From the NCBI RefSeq assembly GCF_026212465.1, contig NC_080053.1, positions 12,393,640-12,457,639 on the forward strand: a stretch of DNA of 64,000 nucleotides, written 5' to 3'. The stretch is from Amaranthus tricolor. Taxonomy: Eukaryota > Streptophyta > Magnoliopsida > Caryophyllales > Amaranthaceae. Below the pieces are notes generated by a model. It saw only the letters and a program-made list of their open reading frames with translations. It made no database searches and was not told the origin of the DNA. The position numbers were made by a program, and so were the translations under genes. Below are positions 44,955-55,385 of the stretch, in pieces; the first letter of the stretch is position 1, and each line of letters starts with the position of its first letter.

Positions 44955-47570
44955 TGTAGCAGGAGCGGCACTCTCGATACATAATTAACATTAATAATTA
45001 TACTTAAGATAAATAATGCGGAAGTGTAAAACGCCGAACTGCTAAAAACCATTTAAACTAAAATCGTTCTAAACATAAGTAAAAAAAATATATCTTACAA
45101 TTGAGAAAATATAAAATAAGGTTTACTTAAATACGAAAAAAAAACAAAAGTACAATATAGTCATCAAGTAAAATCATTGAAGCTAAGTCCTCGATAGAAT
45201 AATTAAAGTTGCGGCCTGGATCGAAACCTGAGCTAAATTTTTCTGCACAATATTGTCATCCATAATACGGATGACAGCCGATTAAATCGGTCAGCGATAA
45301 AGCCGAGTACAATTTTCTCAACAAGCTTATGATGCGATAGTTAAATCATGCTTAAAAAATAATCATCAACCACAATATAGAAGGTTATTACTCATTATTG
45401 ACCTTTACTAAGCCATTAAGTTACATTCTCAATACTTGCAGAAGTTCATTACTGCTACTAAATACTTGGTAACCTTAATGCTTATTTAATCAAATTCAAT
45501 TAAGCCTCATAACTTTACCATCATAGCACATGACAAGATCACAACAATAATGACAACTGATATATGTAAGGGTCTGGTTAGGTGAGGACCGTAGTCCTAA
45601 ACCCTAACTGTGGTGGGAGTCGTCACTCCTCTCAATACTGTTATGCTCGAGACTTCACAGGATGGGTTTTTCTCGGACCCCCTGTCTGACACCGCATTTT
45701 ACGTGCCGGCTAACACGGACGCCGGGATTTTACATGCCGGTCCATGGTTCGATATTACCTTACTATCAGAGTCATACAATCAATATCATGCTATATCAAA
45801 CAAGACTCTAAACCGAAATTAGTTTACATTCTTATAAGTCAAACTGGCACTAGTCAAAAATTTGACAATTCTACCCTTTTAATAGAAACAAATTACTAGT
45901 ATCTAATAAATTAATATTAATTAAATAACAAATTTCCGTAGCTATACTAAGATTTCTGAGGCTAAACTAAGTCATTATTATGTCATAAATAATCATAAAA
46001 GTTAAGAGTAATATTAACAACGTATTTTATCAAATAATCAGTAAAATAGTAAAACGGATCTATCATAACTAAAAAAAACATAATCCGACAAGTTATTAAA
46101 GGTACAAAATCTAAATGAAATGAGTTTTCGAGAAAAACAACGCTAAGCATTTTAACAAATTTGTTTGACTATTTTACCAATAAACCGATTAAAAATTTAT
46201 CAAAACACCAAGATGATATGGAATCATTTTAAAGACATAAGTTTATTTAACTAGTAAAATTCATATATATCTATATTATCATATTAATCAAAAATTTCCA
46301 TATATATGACTTTTTTTTTCGAGTGTCCCAAAAGTATTATTGTTTTGACAAAAATATCACTAAACTGGAGATGACTTTAATATTATCATGTAAAGTTTAA
46401 ATGACTAAAATAAAATCATGTTGATCATGCTTTTATATTATCAAGTAACCATAAATAAATATCACATAACGAGAGAGTTAAGAAAATGTATACCATTTTC
46501 CTCCGAAGGTGGTGCTAAACCAAGTAAGAGAATAATAATAGGAAAATAAAAACTTAAAGAAATAAGCTCCAGAAGAGAAAGTCTTCAAGGCTCCAAGCTT
46601 CAAAGAAGTACATCTTCAATTACCCAAAAGAAAATGATATTCAAGCTCCAAAAGATAATACTTGACTTTTCAAAAGTTGATGATTATTGGCTTAAGAAGT
46701 GATAAGATCAAGCTCCATCTTCATTTGATTCTTCAACAAATAAAAAGGGTATAAAGTTAATAAGATGTTAATGAAGTGAAGATATAAGAAAGAATGGTAG
46801 AAAGATTTGATGATGGGGGTGCAAGTGATCTCATGGCTAAAGAGGGGTATTTGTAATGGATTTTGGGCAACTTTTTAGTTCATAAGATTGTATGAAAAAG
46901 AAGGTTAACTTGTGTAAGTGATTTAGAGTGTGTAAGTGAATGTGTAAGAGTTGGAGTGTGTAAGTGGATGTGTAAGAGTTTGGAGTGTAAAAGAAGGTTA
47001 ACTTGTGTAAGGGAATGGTGATAGCTTGTGTAAGTGATGAACATTATGGATTGATGTAGAAAGGATTTTGGTTCATCAAATTTTTGTTCTAGTTTATACT
47101 AGTGAAATGTTTTAGATTAATGGGAAAGTATGATTAAGGTTTGATTATGAAAATATGATAGTTTACTTAGAAAATTTTGGTTAAAACTATACTTAAAGTT
47201 AATAAGAAAAATATAGTTAATTTTTAGGTATAAAATAATTAAATCAAAGTTGTAAGGTTAAAATGATAAGTAGTAAAGTTAGTTTAAGGAAACGAAATTG
47301 AAACGTAACGTTTTAATAAAACCGTATATATAATATTAAAATTTTACTTTTCGTAGTATAAAATAATAAAATAATATTTTAGTGCTTATAAAGAAATTTA
47401 AGAATATATATATATTTTTAAGTTTAATATTTGGAAGAAATTACAAAATCGGAATAAGGTTTAGGAGTTAAAGGTGATTTGAATTAGACAACCAAAGGAT
47501 TAGGAATTCGAAACAAAATTTCGGAATAATTAATCGGAAGATTAAGATTAAGAAATTTGAGCCTGTTACA
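44955..47570 (-). repeat. 5' LTR of the Tekay-like element (right copy)
   Basis: 2616 bp. About 1% diverged from the left copy. A 27 bp block near 45318-45345 is present only here. Confidence 0.92.
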
Positions 47571-47575
47571 TCTGC
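47571..47575. repeat. TCTGC target-site duplication, right copy (Tekay-like element)
   Basis: Identical to 28454-28458. Confidence 0.9.
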
Positions 47576-49137
47576 ACTCTCTGTTTCAACCACTGCCCAC
47601 ACTATGGAAAAATGTTGTTATTGCCATCCTTAGCTACTGCAGTCAGCAATATTCCAGGATATGACCCTCTTAAATGTGCTCCATCAACCCCAATGATACG
47701 TTGACACCTAGCCACAAAACCCTCCTTACAAGCTTTTAAACAAATATACATCCTTTGAAATAAAGGAGGGGGAGACTCTATCCCAATACACTTCACTATT
47801 GTTGTACTACCTAGATTAAACTTTCTGATTGTTTCAGCATAATCCCAAACCCTACTATACTCTTCATTTGCATCCCCATAAATCATCCTCATGGCAATTT
47901 TTTTTGCGTTATAGCACTTGTGATATTTCACTTCACATCCACACTCCCTATTTACTCTTTTTATGAAAACATTTAAATCCCAACCCGGATTTTCTCTCCA
48001 ATCTTCTAAATACTTCTCAGCCAAATACAAAGCAGTTACTTTGTTGTTTTCATATTGGTGTCCACAAGTATGCTCAGAGCTATAAGTTTTAATTTGAAAA
48101 GTCTCCTCTTCCCTCAATTTCACAGCATAAATCTTAAACGTACATTTATTTTTTTTGTGTACAAGAGCATTTTTTAAACTTTCCTTTCACTTTTTTACAA
48201 CCACATTTATTAAAGCAATAAACACTCACCCTTTTACCACCATTGTGCAAATAATAGTAATTGTATTTCAATAGCATGGTGCCTTAAAGCCTTTCTAAAC
48301 ACATTATTAGAAGGAAATTTTAAGCCTAAAGAAAGGTTTACCTTACCCTTAAAGTCAACATCTGGGTTGAACACTGGATAATGCTTTTCCTTCTCGTCGC
48401 GTCATCAGATCCATCCAAGCTATTTAATTCAACATAAGACTCAACCAATTCATCATCAGTATCCTGGTAATTGTTCCTAGCTTCCTCATCCGCAAGCTCT
48501 CGATTCAATACATTTAGAACATCAGACTCAATTCTTGGAGCTCCTTCTTCTAATCTACTATCAATGTTCTCAACAAAAAGATCATCAACATTACCATCTT
48601 CATAATGTCCATCACTTAGCTCCACATCACTATCACTATCAACATCACTATCATTTTCTTCAACATTAGACTCAATCCTTAAAGCTCCTTATTTCTCATC
48701 CAAACATTTTTTTGGAAGAAATCACCTTCAATTTAGGCCTCTTATCCTTCTTATGTGGTCCATTAGTCCTAGAAACTCCACTTTCTAAGCCATTGTCCAA
48801 CTCAACATTGACCGATTCTTTCTCTCCCAAGTCGGTCCCTCCATGTACTACATAAAGATTATACCATCCATCTTTTTTAGGAGACTTTAAAAATTAGTGA
48901 TTTGACTATCATCAATTATCTCTTTCCTACCATTGAACAAACTACAATTAGTGTTTCTAAAAAAAATTCTACCAACATCTTGACATCCACAATCATTTTT
49001 AATCCAATCAACAATCTCAAAGTAAGCAATTTCATCAACATTGGTCACTAATTTTATCCCACCCCTTCATACATTGTACTTTGTTCTTTAGTAACAAAAA
49101 AACTCCCATGAAATATTCTAACATTAATATTCTTCAT
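47576..49137 (-). pseudogene. MULE-1 transposase, N-terminal half
   Basis: From an ATG at 49137 the frame gives NINVRIFHGSFFVTKE and, after a one-base change near 49065, a PB1-like N-terminal domain (LVTNVDEIAYFEIVDWIKND). Acidic linkers follow (48338-48625; 48640-48850). The block at 47602-48123 is the MuDR DNA-binding/N-terminal transposase part (YSSEHTCGHQYENNKVTA, YLEDWRENPGWDL) leading to GVDGAHLRGSYPGILLTAVA, which holds the first catalytic Asp. A one-base deletion near 47604 shifts the frame just before WAVVETES, shortly before the gypsy insertion. Several linker segments may be introns. Confidence 0.85.
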
Positions 49138-49334
49138 TATCCAACTTAATTAAAGTAAATCAAAAGTATGAGACAAATTAAAACTTACCTGAAGAAAGAA
49201 GATTAATGGAATAATAGGATGAAAAATTGTAGCAGCTTTGAGGAAGGAGTGTCGAAGCCCTACGTGTTTTGAAGGAGTGTCGAAGCTCTAATTGAATTGG
49301 GGAAAAGTAGCTTCGGTTTTTTGTTTTGCCAACC

Positions 49335-49534
49335 CAGGTTCCATACTGGCCTTACTAATGTTTTTAATTGTTTTTTTAAATTGGAAAATGTAACGGGATT
49401 ATTAAAGTTTCGTTAACAGATACTCCTTCACAAACAAAACAAATTTTCTAGGTATTTTTTGACAAAAAAAAAAATGTTCTAGGTAGTTTTTCACCAAAGA
49501 GCTGTTTTTCTAGGTATTTTTCAACAATTTTTCC
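49335..49534 (-). repeat. MULE-1 right terminal inverted repeat
   Basis: Inverse of 25951-26146. The transposase would be transcribed leftward from it. Confidence 0.88.
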
Positions 49535-49543
49535 AAATGAAAT
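49535..49543. repeat. 9 bp target-site duplication, right copy (MULE-1)
   Basis: AAATGAAAT, one mismatch to the left copy. Confidence 0.7.
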
Positions 49544-50591
49544 TAGTGAAAGTTATATGGGGATCATAAATATTATCAAAATATTAAAATGATGATGAAC
49601 AGGATTATTTTTGTCCAAAATTTGTAATATAAAATAAAACACCTCAAAATGACAAATGAAAACTTTATTAAGAAACAAACTAGTGAATTGCTGCCTCATT
49701 TCACTAAACAACAAGTTCAAGACTTTGTCCACCTAGTTGCTATGTGTCAAAGTCTTCTTTTGCACGAGTATTTTTCTTTAAATGACATTTGTTGGGGAAT
49801 ATTGGATAAGTGGTCATTTAAAGTTTTCTCAATAACTATATTTTCATTAATAGAGTGCTTTAATTCCTTTATAATACATTTATAATCTTTGCTTATGATT
49901 TATGATGGTTGAAATAAAGTTATTAAAATATGTCTATAAATTGTGTTGTTTCATTCATTTGGAAACATACATTTTTAATTCTATTCCCTCCTCTTTTATT
50001 CATTTGTGCAAGAGTGGTATTGACATGACACCTCAAGTAGTATGTACATATTGTTTTTGATGGGTGTATTACACTTAGAATAGTGGGAAAATAACTTTCT
50101 TAAAGCAACGACAAATTTGTGTCACACCATATCTTAATTTTCTTACCAAACAAACATATACTAAAGACGGATGCAAAAAGAGAAAATAAAAAAGAAAGTC
50201 AAGAGTAGTAGCTAGGGTGCAGGGGTTGGTTGGCTTAGTGAACATGTGATTACTATTTACTCACTGCCAATTCCCCAGACTCAGTAGGCCAAAGCAGCAT
50301 TATACATAAATTCATGACCAAGCGTTGGGAATGAAAGTACCATTTAATTAAGTAAAAATGGGACAAGTTATTGACTTGTTTAATTAAGTAAAAATGTTTT
50401 TTTTTTTTTAATTTTTTTTAGCTATTTTGATAAGCAAACGTCTAAGAAGATATTTTGTAAAATTGAATGTTCACCATTGGTTAAATACTAGTTAAAAAGT
50501 GGCCGCATTAATAAGCCAAAAATCATTGACAATATCCAATTAATTTATTTCGTTTTGGCTTAAAAGACAAAAAAGTTATTCTCTTAGCTTA
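49544..50591. other. Intergenic region right of MULE-1
   Basis: AT-rich. A 78-codon frame (49649-49885) has mixed composition but resembles nothing I know and lacks promoter or splice support. No other feature seen. Confidence 0.45.
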
Positions 50592-50593
50592 TA

Positions 50594-50844
50594 CTCCTTA
50601 TTCTTTTTACTTATTAGATTTTGGCACATAAACTAATGCACGTTTTTAATTTCAAATATCTTTAAATGTATTTGAGTAAAAATTATAAAAAGTTCATAAT
50701 AATAAAATTTTCAGTAAAACGAATTTAACAAGATCCCACATAACTATGTCGTAACTTGTAGATTAAGAACAAATCATATAATAAGAGTAATTGATGAATA
50801 GTGTTGAAAAATCAAATGGGACAAGTAAAGCGAGTAGGAGGGAG
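50594..50844. mobile_element. Stowaway-type MITE related to the mariner element
   Basis: 251 bp flanked by TA (50592-50593 and 50845-50846). The right end, read inward, is CTCCCTCCTACTCGCTTTAC followed by TTGTCCCATTT, close to the mariner terminus at 6933 (CTCCCTCCTATTCTTTTTAC, TTGGGACATTT). The left end CTCCTTATTCTTTTTACTT has a small deletion. No coding capacity. Confidence 0.78.
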
Positions 50845-51118
50845 TATAACATATTTTGAAGACTTAATCATTTTAAACTTTTGTTTGAGTTAATTTCTTA
50901 ACATAATATCAAAGCCATAAATATCAAAAAAATTCTCATTGCATCTACACTTCTAATCCAAAGGACTATTATATAAAATGACATATTAGAATATAAAATA
51001 AAAAGTATTTTGAGGTTTTAACCACTAATTTAATTTTTTTGTCATGATGACTCCTTTACAATTGAAGTTACGAAAGAATCCCTAAAACTGACACAACAGT
51101 AAGAATTAGTGTAGCGTT

Positions 51119-51127
51119 GTATAAATA
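51119..51127 (+). promoter_or_regulatory. Candidate TATA box of the TPD1-like gene
   Basis: GTATAAATA about 110 bp upstream of the start codon. Confidence 0.6.
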
Positions 51128-51234
51128 AATACAAGTATTACGTTACGAACGAGCCACGAAGCATAGCATAAGAAATAGGAATAGGATAAACAAAATTTCA
51201 TCATCCCGAAACCCTAAATGTTACAGATCGAAGA

Positions 51235-51609
51235 ATGCAGCATCAATCAAGTATGTTAAAATTGGTTATAATAAGTGTGATTCTTGTATTGAATGTTCAG
51301 GCTAAAGATTCGATAAGTAGATGCGTGAAAAACATACCAAGTGTTAAACAAACAGAATTGGGGAAATCGAAGTTCAGAGTAGAAGTGAAGAACAACTGCG
51401 GTACGTGTCCGGTAATCGATGTTCATGTGAAATGTGGAAATTTCTCGCAATCATTGGTCGATCCAAAGCTGTTTAAGGTGTTGAAATATGATGATTGTGT
51501 GGTTAATTATGGTTTGCCATTGCTGCCTCTTCAGACTATCTCTTTCAATTATTCTCATCCGACTAAGTACGCTTTGTCTCCTTACACTTGGTTCTTCCAG
51601 TGCGAGTGA
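51235..51609 (+). CDS. TPD1-like secreted cysteine-rich protein
   Basis: This single-exon gene of 124 residues belongs to the TAPETUM DETERMINANT1 family. Residues 1-23 form a signal peptide (KLVIISVILVLNVQA). The mature part holds six Cys in the family arrangement: SRCV, NNCGTCPV, VHVKCGNF, DDCVVN and FFQCE, with the conserved FRVEVKNNC, PKLFKVLKYDDC and PLLPLQTISFNYS. TPD1 is the secreted ligand of the receptor kinase EMS1/EXS that specifies tapetal cells in anthers; TPD1-like paralogues are expressed more widely, so the tissue for this gene is unknown. The first ATG of the frame directly precedes the signal peptide. The length is normal for short TPD1-like members, which lack the long N-terminal extension of TPD1 itself. 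Confidence 0.88.
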   Translation: MQHQSSMLKLVIISVILVLNVQAKDSISRCVKNIPSVKQTELGKSKFRVEVKNNCGTCPVIDVHVKCGNFSQSLVDPKLFKVLKYDDCVVNYGLPLLPLQTISFNYSHPTKYALSPYTWFFQCE

Positions 51610-52664
51610 TTTGTGTGCGTAAGGGCTTTGGTTTTCTTTATTTGTATGTCGTAATCCTATCTGATTAAATATTGACTGGAGTATTATTATCCTTAACTTC
51701 TTTGTAATCCTATCTTATCATTAATAATCAAATATATAATGAAGTATATCTTTTTCTTATTTTATTTATTCTATTATTATGTCTTTTGTTTTTGTACGAT
51801 GATTTATAAATCGCTATTATTGATTAAGATTTTCCTTTTCTTAAAATAAAGACTTATGATTTATACTAATAGTAGTTCGGTTATTGGTATTAGATGGTAA
51901 GAATAATAATATAAGTTCAATGTAATTTATTACTAGAATTTTATTTACGAGATTTATGATTTCTAATTATTAATTTATTCACAAAATTCATATATGTTAA
52001 TTATCACTTGAAAATGTGGTAGTATGAAGAATAAAAAGATATATTTGAGGGATAAGAGTTGTATTACTATGAAAACGACACAACACATTATACAAAAATT
52101 AAAAATAAAAATCATTTTTATTATCTCTATTTAATACAAAGACCAAAGAAACCCTCATATTAATTGAAGAACAAAACAAAACATTAGCATCAAAATCTTA
52201 ATTTAAAAAAATTTGACAATTCCCAAAATTGTAATGATAAGAAAAGCAAGGAAATAACAAAATGGATATTCAATAAAAAGTGCAGACCCTACAAAGTAAG
52301 TAAAGAGTATAGAGAGGAAGCATGTTATTTCAAGCATCGGTCATTCAATTGAAGAGTAACACCAATAATGTTTTATGTTTCTACAGGAGGTAGCAAATTT
52401 TTTTTTTAAATAGATATTCTCATAATTTTTGGGTTTTATAATAAATTTATTTTTTAGTTTTATGATAAAAAAGCTTTGAAAATAACACAAATTGTTGTGA
52501 GAGATTTATTATTTATATGGGCTAAATAGGACAATTAATTCAAATATAAGAGAAAATAAGGACGCGAGTTTTTTATTTTAAAGTCGTCTTTTTAAGAAAC
52601 GATCTCTCATGAGTATCTGTTAAAATAATTGATTGATTGAAACATTGATTATTCAGGATGTTGT
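51610..52664. other. 3' flank of the TPD1-like gene and AT-rich spacer
   Basis: Holds the 3' untranslated region (AATAAT-type signals around 51725) and AT-rich sequence. No gene or paired repeat ends seen. Confidence 0.5.
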
Positions 52665-52927
52665 TGTCAAGGAACCAACTCAACCAAAAGCTTAAGCTGA
52701 TGGTTGAGGCCCCAAAATATGTTATATACTCTAACACGCCCCCTCACACGAGACCCCATTGGGCTAGAAGTGTGGATGCGCATAGGCGCTGAATATTCCA
52801 TTTTAAATGAGGGGTGGTTGAGATTCGAACCCGTGACCTCTCACGTTGACTTCTGATACTATGTCAAAGAACTAACTCAACCAAAAGCTTAAGCTGATGG
52901 TTGAGGCCCCAAGATATGTTATATACT
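52665..52927 (-). mobile_element. TRIM/SMART-like miniature LTR element
   Basis: Two direct repeats of about 65-72 bp (52665-52736 and 52862-52927; shared core AAAAGCTTAAGCTGATGGTT) flank about 125 bp. Next to the right repeat, on the minus strand, TAGTATCAGA resembles the initiator tRNA-Met primer site. The middle contains GGGTTCGAATC on the minus strand (tRNA B-box-like). Very small non-coding LTR elements of this type are common in plants. The right repeat lacks its last six bases, and no clean target duplication is visible. Confidence 0.6.
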
Positions 52928-53524
52928 TTGGGATTGAGACTTAGGAGGTGGTTTTGGGTTTTAGGAAGTAGTTATTAATATGTAATCTTTTCGTTTTATT
53001 TTTCTAAAATAGCACTACTATATCTATATTTCAATTTTAAATAATACAAATTAACCTTTTAATACCGAGTATATAACTTTCCATTAATACCAAAATATAT
53101 AACTTAAATTTTGCAAAATATATAATTCAATTTCAACGTCTTCATACTATTTTCTATAAATAAAAAAGCATTATTCAATTCATTTAAATTATTATAGAAT
53201 ATTCCAAATTCCAAATAGTATTCATAGGATGAAAGAAGTATGCATTGTTTGTAATTTTTGTGCATCTTTTGTTATTACTCCTTTGTCCATAATTAATAGT
53301 TGCGATATTCATGTTAGTAACAAGTTTGATGAAATGTAAGTTGGTTGTATTTTATTTTATTTTATTTTATTTTATTTTTTTACACGATGTAGGATTGCCG
53401 TCATCTTATGTAATGATATATTGCTTAAACCTCATGGCAAACATTTTACAATTTTCCTTGTTGCTAACATTCTTCTTTTGGGACATATCACCTTATTATG
53501 GCTCATGGTCCACACAGACATGAG
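52928..53524. other. AT-rich spacer left of MULE-2
   Basis: Includes a (TTTTA)5-like tract at about 53350-53377. No gene. Confidence 0.5.
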
Positions 53525-53533
53525 ACAACACAA
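53525..53533. repeat. 9 bp target-site duplication, left copy (MULE-2)
   Basis: ACAACACAA, identical to 57627-57635. Confidence 0.93.
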
Positions 53534-53835
53534 GAAATTTTGAAAAAAATAAGACTTTTTAATAACTTTATTCAAAAAACAAGTTTTGTTTAAACTTTTA
53601 TCCCAAAATAAGCGTCCTTACCTCTAAAGTCAGGTTTGGTGTATACTCGTTACTAACAGCGAATTAAAAAAAATGGTCAAAAAATTTAGTCAAAATTAAA
53701 GTCGTTGTTACTAATAGCGAACAGCAGCAAACCTGGTCAAACATTTGTTCGCTGTTAGTAACAGCGAACAAAGGCTTGACCTGGTTTGACCAGGTGTGCT
53801 GCTTTTCGCTGTTAGTAACAGCGAACAAATGTTTG
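53534..53835 (+). repeat. MULE-2 left terminal repeat with palindromic subterminal words
   Basis: The terminal repeat is followed by copies of CGCTGTTAGTAACAGCG at about 53650, 53700, 53750 and 53805. Each is itself an inverted repeat able to form a small hairpin. Confidence 0.85.
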
Positions 53836-54103
53836 ACTTTCATTGACTTTTTTGTATAACTTAAACTAGCCGTTGTAAAATTGAAAAATAGCCGTTATGA
53901 AGTTGAAAATAGTCATTCTTATTATGTTATATAAATAGCTCCATCATTTCCCTACTTCATTGTATCCAAACTCCATCATTCTTGTTCTAGTAATCGATTT
54001 TGAAGGTAACATAAAGTATTATCTTAGTATTATTCTCAATTTATAAATGTTAATATTATTTTTGAATATTTACTTATATTACTATATTATATGTGTTCCG
54101 TAG

Positions 54104-54421
54104 ATGTTACAGGAGCATTCTATTGAAGAGCTTTGTGATTGTGGTTATGAAGTTGAGATTAATACAGATTAGAGCGACATCGATCCTAACCGTGATTTTG
54201 TTGCTTGTCCTTTCTACTTGGTTGAAGGATTAAGTTGCATATACTTTAGATGGATTGCTCCGGAGGGTACCAAATGGCAGAGAGACTTAAGAATACGGCT
54301 TGAAAAAGAAAAACAAGATCTTAAAGATGAGGTATTTATTCTCAAGAGACAAATAGATGATATGACACATAGGAAAGAAGAGACTGAAAGGATTATGAGA
54401 AAGTTTAAGAAGCAATCTTAG
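54104..54421 (+). pseudogene. GRF zinc finger plus coiled-coil protein of MULE-2, one nonsense codon
   Basis: From the ATG at 54104 the 105-codon frame contains LCDCGYEVEINTD, a TAG (54167-54169), then NRDFVACPFY and LSCIYFRWIAP, matching GRF zinc fingers (C-x-C-G, C, C..F.W). A strongly charged coiled coil follows (LRIRLEKEKQDLKDEVFILK, RKEETERIMRKFKKQ). It ends before any membrane segment, unlike the MULE-1 copy. The in-frame TAG sits in the SWTD-type loop, where Trp is common in GRF fingers. It reads rightward from the left terminal repeat, convergent with the transposase. Upstream sequence between the terminal repeat and the ATG could hold a leader; a splice acceptor (GTTCCGTAG) directly precedes the ATG. 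Confidence 0.72.
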
Positions 54422-54764
54422 TTAGCGACTGTGGTTTAACTTAACGAATGAACTATGTAATTTGATATGGATTCATTGAACATGAATGAAATTGCGTTGA
54501 ATTTTTGAGAGCATTTTCCCTATTTGAATATGATTGCCTGTTTGATTTTGATTAAATTCATACTTAATTCTTGCCGGAATGATTCATCGCCGAAAATTCC
54601 AAGTAATTAACATCATTTCATTCATAATAAACATGTGATAATACGATAAACATATACACATCTACATATATATTACAAAATATACACAACAATCCACATG
54701 TTACAAATATTCAATATATACAAAACGTTACTAATGTTTAATATATAAAAATAGTATACTAATG
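54422..54764. other. Spacer between convergent MULE-2 genes
   Basis: AT-rich 3' flank of the GRF gene and of the minus-strand gene, with ATATATTACAAAATATACA-type repeats. No gene. Confidence 0.55.
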
Positions 54765-55385
54765 CTAATCCTCCTCCTGTACCCTCTTTAACTGTGACGG
54801 TCTATAACGCCTCCTACGATAGTAAGTGGTGGTCGCATGACGCTCGAGTGAGGGAGGTGATTGATACTGGGATGATCCAGCACCCTGTGAGGATCCGGCA
54901 CCATAGTCAGGGCACGTTAAGTCTACCTCCTTAAGATGAACGTCGGCATGATGAGGAGATGACCCCTGAGCGTCCATACTGGTGTTAGCCACAGCGACTT
55001 CTGGAATGAAGTGATGAAACTGTGTCCCTAGGAGTATGCCTTGGGCAATCTTCCGTACATGCTCCTCCTGGCTGGAGCTGATGACAGCTGCAATGCCCTG
55101 TGCTTGCATTTAATTTGGAGTTGATGAAATCTATAATATGTAAGTTCTATGAATAATAATTAACATGAAAGAATACTTACAAACTGTGTCATTGTCGGTG
55201 CTGCGGGAGCGTACTGGGCGGCTGCGATGATATCTCGTGGTGTCATCCATCGACGAGTGATGGAGAGGAACCACGACATGTAATCCGCCGAAGTAGGTGC
55301 GCCTGCAGCATCGATGGCAAAGCAAAGGTAAGAGGGAAGATTCCCTTGTTCCATCTTGAGCAATCGCAGTTAATAATGTATCGCG
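54765..55385 (-). pseudogene. Segment at the 3' end of the MULE-2 transposase, plant mobile domain-like tail
   Basis: On the minus strand the transposase reading ...LLTAIAQDG is followed, in shifted frames, by SADYMSWFLSITRRWMTPRD and IIAAAQYAPAAPTMTQF. After an apparent intron (donor GTAAGTATTC near 55190) comes 54765-55109: EEHVRKIAQGIL, a Ser/Gly-rich stretch (GSSQGAGSSQYQSPP) and a basic end (YYRRRRYRPSQLKRV). In normal MULE transposases this place should hold the second catalytic Asp, the Glu and the SWIM finger, none of which I find. The tail resembles the C-terminal part of plant mobile domain (MAIN-like) proteins, a similarity recalled from memory and uncertain. Confidence 0.45.

Larger units (their letters stand above)
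28459..47570 (-). mobile_element. Ty3/gypsy retrotransposon, Tekay/Del-like, defective
   Basis: Two LTRs of about 2.6 kb (28459-31113 and 44955-47570) begin TGTAAC and end CTACA on the minus strand, flanked by TCTGC. A primer-binding site for initiator tRNA-Met follows the right (5') LTR, and a purine tract precedes the left (3') LTR. gag, protease, reverse transcriptase, RNase H, integrase and a chromodomain-like C-terminus follow on the minus strand, broken by frameshifts, a stop, a 92 bp duplication, a 2.4 kb solo LTR and a 6.7 kb CRM-like element. The element sits inside the MULE-1 transposase gene. Confidence 0.93.
25951..49534 (-). mobile_element. Mutator-like element MULE-1 with nested retrotransposons
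   Basis: Long inverted terminal repeats of about 195 bp begin GGAAAAATTGTTGAAAAATA at 25951 and, on the other strand, at 49534. They stay alignable to about 26146 and 49335. Flanks form an 8/9 bp duplication. The minus strand carries a MULE transposase in two halves (47576-49137 and 27163-28453) separated by a 19.1 kb gypsy element. The plus strand carries a GRF zinc-finger pseudogene near the left end. Without the retrotransposon the element is about 4.5 kb. Confidence 0.92.

Noticed and set aside
49649..49885. 78-codon frame next to MULE-1 as a host gene
   Set aside because: No domain, promoter or splice support; ordinary length for AT-rich random sequence.
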